Shown here one piece after another: positions 59,674-64,000 of a stretch of 64,000 nucleotides of DNA. A program made the position numbers and the translations under genes. This DNA comes from Verrucomicrobiales bacterium (GTDB taxonomy: Bacteria; Verrucomicrobiota; Verrucomicrobiia; Limisphaerales; J093). The stretch covers positions 124,001 to 188,000 of the forward strand of contig JACKPV010000025.1 in assembly GCA_024233305.1 (NCBI GenBank). Direction: 5' to 3'. The notes below the pieces were generated by a model that searched no databases, had not been told where the DNA came from, and saw only the letters and a program-made list of their open reading frames with translations. How positions within the stretch are numbered: the stretch's first letter is position 1; each line of letters begins with the position of its first letter.

Positions 59674-62600
59674 ATGAAATCGCTTGCCCACACGTTCCGG
59701 TTGGCGGTCGCCTGCGCGGCCCTCGGCGCCGCATGTCCCAAGCCCGCCGCCGCCGCCTTCTCCGAACCGCCCCTGGTGCTCTTCGGCAAGGTGCTTCAGG
59801 TCGGCCCCGGCGGGAACTACCAGCTCTATACCGGGGAACTCCGGTTCAGTCTGGTGGCCGCGGCGGAACCGACCCACGCGATCACCCACGCTGTTCCGTT
59901 GCGCCGGGTTGGAGACGAGGGCGGCTTTTCCTACCGAATCGAGATCCCCCAACAGGTGCTGCCCGAAGTGGGCGAACCGGTCGTCGGCCTGGAAGTGGCG
60001 CACGCGCCCGGCACCTACCGGGTCGAGTCCATCACCGTCGATGGCCAACCCGCCGCGCTGCTGGACCCGGCGCAACTCCCGGAGCTGGTCTCCAGCTTCG
60101 CCAACCGTGCCGGTCAATATCGCCTGGACCTGATGGTCAACCTGCCCCAGACGGACGCCGACGGCGACGCGCTGCCCGACTGGTGGGAGGACCGGCACGG
60201 GCTCAACCGCCATTCAGCGGCCGACGCCAGGCTGGATGCCGACGGGGACGGCCTGACCAACGAGGAGGAGTTCCTGGCCGGCACCGATCCCAACACCCCC
60301 AACCATGAGCCGGTCGTGCAGACCAAGTCCCTGCGGGCGCCGGCCGGCGGCATCGCCGGAGTGTTCCTCGCCATCATCGACCAGGACACGGCCCCGGCCA
60401 ACCTGCAACTGCGACTGATTGACGACGCCGACGGCCTGACCTGGCGACGGGAGTCGGAAGCCCTGGGCGCGGGCGATTCGTTCAGCTATGCCGACGTCTT
60501 GTCCGGGACGATCACCGTGGCCGTCGCCTCCGACTTTGATGAAGCGACCGTGCGTATGGGACTGCACGACCAGGAGGTGGACGGCGCGTCGGAAATCGAG
60601 TTCGCGCTCCAGGTGCAGGCTTTCTCGCCGGGCCGCCGTACGGGCGCGCCCCCGGACGTCTGGCTGGACGCCATCGCCATTGCCGGGCCCGGCCCGGTGG
60701 CGGAATGGCCGGATCTTTCGGGCGAAGCACGGGACGGTTATCAACCCGCCGGCCAGGCGCAACCGGACAAGGGAACCGACGGGTCGGTCGGGTTCGACGG
60801 CGAACGGTTCCTGTACGTGGATGACCGGGGGCTCGAACTGGATCGGTTCACCGCCCTGATGGCCTTTGACTGGTCAGGGGAAGGCGCCCAGGACCAGACG
60901 CTCTTCAGCAGCCCCGAGGTCCAGCTTCGCATCGGGGGAGATTCGCGCCCCGGCCGGGCCCGCTCGCTGTCGGTCACCCAGGCCGGACGGACGGTAAACG
61001 GCCCGGTCCTCAATCCGGGGCGGCCCTACCAATTGACGCTCGAAAGCAGCGCCGAAATGTCCTGGGTGCGACTCGCGGACACCGGGCGCTTCCCGTCCGG
61101 AGCCGACGGTGTGGAACCGCTGTCAACCTTCATGACCCTGGGGGCCTTGCAGCCGTTCAGCGCCTCCGCCGCGCGGGAATTCCTGCACGGCTCGATCCGG
61201 GAGGTGCTGGTTTACGGGCACCCGCTCGACGCCGACGTCCGCTCGCGGATCGAGGACTACCAGCGCTCCCGGTGGGAGCGGGCGATCCTGTGGGATTATC
61301 GAGCGTCCACCTTTCCCGCGGACATCAGCGGCGTGCCCGAAGCCCGGAACATCCTCCGGGGTGGCTGGGGCCCCGACCGGCTTCAGGGCGGCGATCTCGC
61401 CGACGTGCTCAGCGGCGGACCGGGCAAGGACCGGTTGACCGGTGGCTCCGGCGCCGATTGGTTTGAAGTCTCGGCGGCGGACGGCGACGAGGTGATCACC
61501 GACTTTCGCCTGGAAGAGAAGGACGTTCTCGATCTGACGTCCCTCTTTGCCGACCGCACCGGTTTGCCTTCGCAGTACCTCCGCGTGCGAACCCGGGTGA
61601 CGCGGGGCGACGACGATGTGCCGCGCGTGGACTCGATCCTGGAACTGGACCACGACGGCGGGGGTGGCGTGGTCGATCAGACAATCGTCCTCGAGGGGCT
61701 GAGCGTGGGGGGCAGCGACCTGCCGCGGCTGGTTGGCGAAGGCCGGATTCAGTTCGGCGGCCCCCGGTATCCAACCTCGGTGTCGCTGGTGGCGGAGACG
61801 ACGGAGTTGGTGGAAACGGGGCACGCCTGGACAGTGCAGATGGAGCGGGCCGGCAATCTCGACGCGGCCCTCGACGTCTCCCTCACGCTTACCGGCACGG
61901 CCACTCCCGACCGCGACTACCTCTTGGAAGGCGCGTCCGGCAGCGGCGTGGTACGCACTGTTTCCTTCGGGCGTGGACAAGCAACCGTCCCCTTGCAGGT
62001 CGTTTCGATCCCGGACCGGGAAACCGAGTCGGAGACCATCGAACTGCACGTGGTTCCCTCGCCCCGGTTGACCGGGATCCCGGCGGGACCATTGACGCTC
62101 ACGCTGGAAGAAGCCCCGACGCTTTCGATCTACCCGGTGCAAGCCGCCGAACCCGCCCGAGACATCGCGGGCATCGTCGAAATTGTGCGCACCGGCCGGG
62201 CCGAACCGCCCGTCGAGATTGCCCTGGGACTCGAAGGAACTGTCGTGAACGGTCGCGACTACGAACTCCTGCCGTCCACGGTGACCCTCGCCGCCGGAGA
62301 AACCTCGCGCCGGATCGAGATCCGGCCCGCCCCCGATTACGATGCGCCCGGAGAACCGGCCGCCCACGTGGCGATCCGCCTCCGACCCGACCCGGCACAC
62401 CATGCGATTCAGGCGCCCGGCCAAGCCCTGGTGATGTTTCTGCCCGAAGGCGTCCCGCCCGCGCCCACGTTTGCCGATTGGCGCCGGCTCCACTTTCCGG
62501 GCAACACAGACCCCGACCTGGGATTGCGCGACCCGGATCTCGACGGGTTGACCACCATCCAGGAGCACGTCCTCGGCACGCATCCGCACGAGGCGAACGA

Positions 62601-62868
62601 ACCGGCTGCGGGCGCGCTGCGCATCGAGGCGGGACCCGATGGCTTCAGCCTGCGTCTGCAAACGATCAACTCCCTCACCGACGTGATCCTGCGAATCGAG
62701 GCGAGCCACAGCCTGCATGCATGGCAGGACGCCACCGACGACTTCGATCTCGAACTCCGTTGGTTGCCCGATGGACGGATCGAGCGACGCTATCATCCGC
62801 GCGAGGTGACCGGGTTGTCGCCGTCCACCTTCTACCGTTGGAGCGCGGTGGAACGGGAGTTCCCGTGA
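59674..62868 (+). CDS. Secreted LamG/TSP3/RTX/Calx-beta protein
   Basis: 1064 residues from ATG 59674 (ATG 59647 is possible). Signal peptide MKSLAHTFRLAVACAALGAA ending near AAA-AF. Order of modules: an N-terminal beta domain; a thrombospondin type 3-like calcium segment (LPDWWEDRHGLNRHSAADAR with DADGDGLTNEEEFLAGTDPN, about 180-230); a LamG-like region (about 345-545); RTX-like glycine/aspartate nonapeptides (GGWGPDRLQGGDLADVLSGG, GPGKDRLTGGSGADWFEV, about 565-610); two Calx-beta domains (about 710-815 and 820-915, with ATPDRDYLL and VVNGRDYELLPS); and a second TSP3-like calcium stretch (DPDLDGLTTIQEHVLGTHP, about 955) before a C-terminal domain ending in STFYRWSAV. Calcium binding is expected throughout. 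It probably works with the giant LamG/PA14 protein on the cell surface. Confidence 0.88.
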   Translation: MKSLAHTFRLAVACAALGAACPKPAAAAFSEPPLVLFGKVLQVGPGGNYQLYTGELRFSLVAAAEPTHAITHAVPLRRVGDEGGFSYRIEIPQQVLPEVGEPVVGLEVAHAPGTYRVESITVDGQPAALLDPAQLPELVSSFANRAGQYRLDLMVNLPQTDADGDALPDWWEDRHGLNRHSAADARLDADGDGLTNEEEFLAGTDPNTPNHEPVVQTKSLRAPAGGIAGVFLAIIDQDTAPANLQLRLIDDADGLTWRRESEALGAGDSFSYADVLSGTITVAVASDFDEATVRMGLHDQEVDGASEIEFALQVQAFSPGRRTGAPPDVWLDAIAIAGPGPVAEWPDLSGEARDGYQPAGQAQPDKGTDGSVGFDGERFLYVDDRGLELDRFTALMAFDWSGEGAQDQTLFSSPEVQLRIGGDSRPGRARSLSVTQAGRTVNGPVLNPGRPYQLTLESSAEMSWVRLADTGRFPSGADGVEPLSTFMTLGALQPFSASAAREFLHGSIREVLVYGHPLDADVRSRIEDYQRSRWERAILWDYRASTFPADISGVPEARNILRGGWGPDRLQGGDLADVLSGGPGKDRLTGGSGADWFEVSAADGDEVITDFRLEEKDVLDLTSLFADRTGLPSQYLRVRTRVTRGDDDVPRVDSILELDHDGGGGVVDQTIVLEGLSVGGSDLPRLVGEGRIQFGGPRYPTSVSLVAETTELVETGHAWTVQMERAGNLDAALDVSLTLTGTATPDRDYLLEGASGSGVVRTVSFGRGQATVPLQVVSIPDRETESETIELHVVPSPRLTGIPAGPLTLTLEEAPTLSIYPVQAAEPARDIAGIVEIVRTGRAEPPVEIALGLEGTVVNGRDYELLPSTVTLAAGETSRRIEIRPAPDYDAPGEPAAHVAIRLRPDPAHHAIQAPGQALVMFLPEGVPPAPTFADWRRLHFPGNTDPDLGLRDPDLDGLTTIQEHVLGTHPHEANEPAAGALRIEAGPDGFSLRLQTINSLTDVILRIEASHSLHAWQDATDDFDLELRWLPDGRIERRYHPREVTGLSPSTFYRWSAVEREFP

Positions 62869-62908
62869 GCCCGCACAGATTCTCTGCAGCGAACCAGAAC
62901 CAGCACAA

Positions 62909-63646
62909 ATGAAGACGCGAACGAAGACCCATCCCACCCCCCTGCAAATCACGGCGAAGCATCGCGCCGGCTGGCTGGCGGTCGCCGCCGGCCTCCTGGT
63001 TGCCACGGCCCGGGCCCAGATCCTGGTGAGCTTCTCCTTCTCCCCCTCCCTCGCCGCCGGCGCCGATCCTGCGGGTCTGGTCGGATCGACCATGACCGTG
63101 GCGGCCACGATTGCCCCCGGGGCCACCTACGTGGCCGGCACCGGCGCGGCGACGGGAATCCCGTATGCGCCGTTCACCGTCGCCACGGTCACGATCACCG
63201 GGGCGGGGGTGCCCGCCAACAATGGCACCTTCGCGCTCCAAAACACGGTGAGTCTCGGGGCTTTTCCCAAGCTCTTCGGCGGCGCTGAGCTCTTCACGGG
63301 AAACGATGGCGCGACGCATTCGACCGCGCTCCTGGGCGTCAGTGGCGTGCAATACGAGCTGTTCGACTTCGCGGTGGCTGCCAGTTTCGTGCCTGCGTTT
63401 TCTGCCGCGGTAGGGGACGCCGTGCTGGCCTCCGACTTCGACGGGGCAACCCTCCTTCCCGGGCAGACCTTCTCGGCGGGCTACATCGATACCCCCGAGG
63501 GCATCTACGGCATTCCTGGCGGGATTCAGATCAGCGCGGTGCCGGAGCCGGCGGGCTTCGGGGTCGGCGGCGGCGTGGGTCTGCTGGCCTGGGGAATGAG
63601 GCGCCGCATCCAATCGCGCCGACCCGAAAGGGAAACGAACCGCTGA
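62909..63646 (+). CDS. PEP-CTERM sorting-signal protein
   Basis: 245 residues from ATG 62909. Signal peptide (GWLAVAAGLLVATARA, cleaved before QILV). A Thr/Ala/Gly-rich beta domain of about 170 residues follows, without Cys. The C-terminus carries a complete PEP-CTERM signal: VPEP (211-214), a hydrophobic helix (GFGVGGGVGLLAWGM) and a basic cluster (RRRIQSRR). Such proteins are cleaved and anchored or released by an exosortase (EpsH-type), commonly together with exopolysaccharide. No exosortase gene is in the window. The gene is the last of five and is 40 bp from the previous one, so it belongs to the cluster and links it to the PEP-CTERM/exosortase export route. Confidence 0.93.
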   Translation: MKTRTKTHPTPLQITAKHRAGWLAVAAGLLVATARAQILVSFSFSPSLAAGADPAGLVGSTMTVAATIAPGATYVAGTGAATGIPYAPFTVATVTITGAGVPANNGTFALQNTVSLGAFPKLFGGAELFTGNDGATHSTALLGVSGVQYELFDFAVAASFVPAFSAAVGDAVLASDFDGATLLPGQTFSAGYIDTPEGIYGIPGGIQISAVPEPAGFGVGGGVGLLAWGMRRRIQSRRPERETNR

Positions 63647-63805
63647 TGCCTTGCGCGCCCCCGGGGGACGAGAACGGTGACCAAGTGGATTGGCCCGCCG
63701 CTTCGGGCCGTGCTGCGGCGAACCCGCGGCCCGCATCCCTGTGTTTCCTGGTGGACCGAACCCGTCCGGTCCCCCGGGCCGCCCCTGTCAACCCTGGGTG
63801 TCCCG

Positions 63806-63870
63806 GCCGTAACCATGCAGCAGGATCCACCACGGGTGGGCACGGATCGGCGCAGATACTGAGCCGTCTC
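63806..63870 (+). repeat. Dispersed element B, left-end fragment
   Basis: CCGTAACCATGCAGCAGGAT then CCACCACGGGTGGGCACGG and AGATACTGAGCCGTCTCC correspond to the left end of the copy at 2709, but the central part and right half are missing. A separate CCACGAATCCACACCAATTC follows. In the remaining tail, 63871-64000, I see nothing that can be named, and no gene is supported between 63647 and 64000. Confidence 0.6.
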
Positions 63871-64000
63871 CATGCAGTTCAACCACGAATCCACACCAAT
63901 TCACACGACTGAACGCGCGGCTCTTAGGAACGGCACACCCCTCGCTTGGGCGCCACCAAGTCGTGACGGAGGTCGGAACCGGTTTTCCGGCGAAATGCCC

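Overview
GC-rich bacterial DNA, most likely from the Verrucomicrobiota (Limisphaerales/Pedosphaera-like). This rests on the gene mix, not on a marker phylogeny: a sulfatase with a signal peptide, a DUF1080 (3-keto-disaccharide hydrolase-like) lipoprotein next to an FG-GAP/ASPIC-UnbV protein, a PQQ-type propeller, a prepilin-leader protein ending in a DGHA-type motif, a PEP-CTERM protein, giant LamG/PA14 secreted proteins, and dispersed intergenic repeats of the 'ACGGATGGGCACGGAT' type. I found no tRNA, rRNA, CRISPR array, prophage or complete insertion sequence.

Layout. 1-829 holds the 5' part of a CHASE-domain membrane sensor that runs off the left edge. 1.1-2.7 kb is a sulfatase. 3.1-6.4 kb (minus) is a three-gene Feo iron operon with 4-bp ATGA overlaps: a membrane-anchored DtxR-like/FeoA/FeoA fusion, then FeoB split into separate GTPase and permease proteins. 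6.9-9.4 kb (minus) is the DUF1080 lipoprotein plus the FG-GAP/UnbV protein. 9.5-10.5 kb has three small DsrE/F/H-like genes. 10.5-11.8 kb has two membrane proteins, one with a GYF_2 domain. 12.0-13.6 kb is citramalate synthase, followed by a VapBC-like module with a perfect palindrome in front of it. 14.7-16.8 kb is rpmE, a terminator, prfA and a HAD phosphatase.

16.8-23.9 kb (minus) is the most unusual locus: one 2382-residue secreted protein, nearly all of it degenerate 7-residue T-x-C-P-x-x-x repeats, with about 300 cysteines by my estimate. 24.3-35.6 kb is a run of envelope and housekeeping genes: lipoprotein, pseudopilin-like protein, Ca2+/Na+ antiporter, coiled-coil anchor protein, PQQ propeller, tandem-domain secreted protein, M20 peptidase and a TPR-FG-GAP-UnbV lipoprotein. 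35.8-38.6 kb carries infC (TTG start), a ClpX-like ATPase lacking the zinc-binding domain, and yacG. 38.7-41.9 kb is a DUF748/AsmA-like protein. 42.2-46.8 kb has a propeller/Y_Y_Y histidine kinase overlapping its NarL-type regulator, then a stand-alone receiver.

46.8-63.6 kb is a collinear run of five exported proteins: an unknown 655-residue protein, a 3247-residue lectin/LamG/PA14 protein, a parvulin-type lipoprotein, a TSP3/RTX/Calx-beta protein and a PEP-CTERM protein. Spacing is 10-56 bp, so they probably form one operon for a surface structure.

Three noncoding themes recur. One is a ~200-bp MITE-like element (2.9 and 29.6 kb, with a half copy at 0.94 kb) whose end supplies the stop codon of two genes. 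The second is a ~190-bp ACGGATGGGC element (2.7 and 45.96 kb in opposite orientations, with a fragment at 63.8 kb). The third is isolated palindromes that look like operators. All start sites are my choices from spacing, Shine-Dalgarno-like sequence and signal peptides; no homology search was possible.
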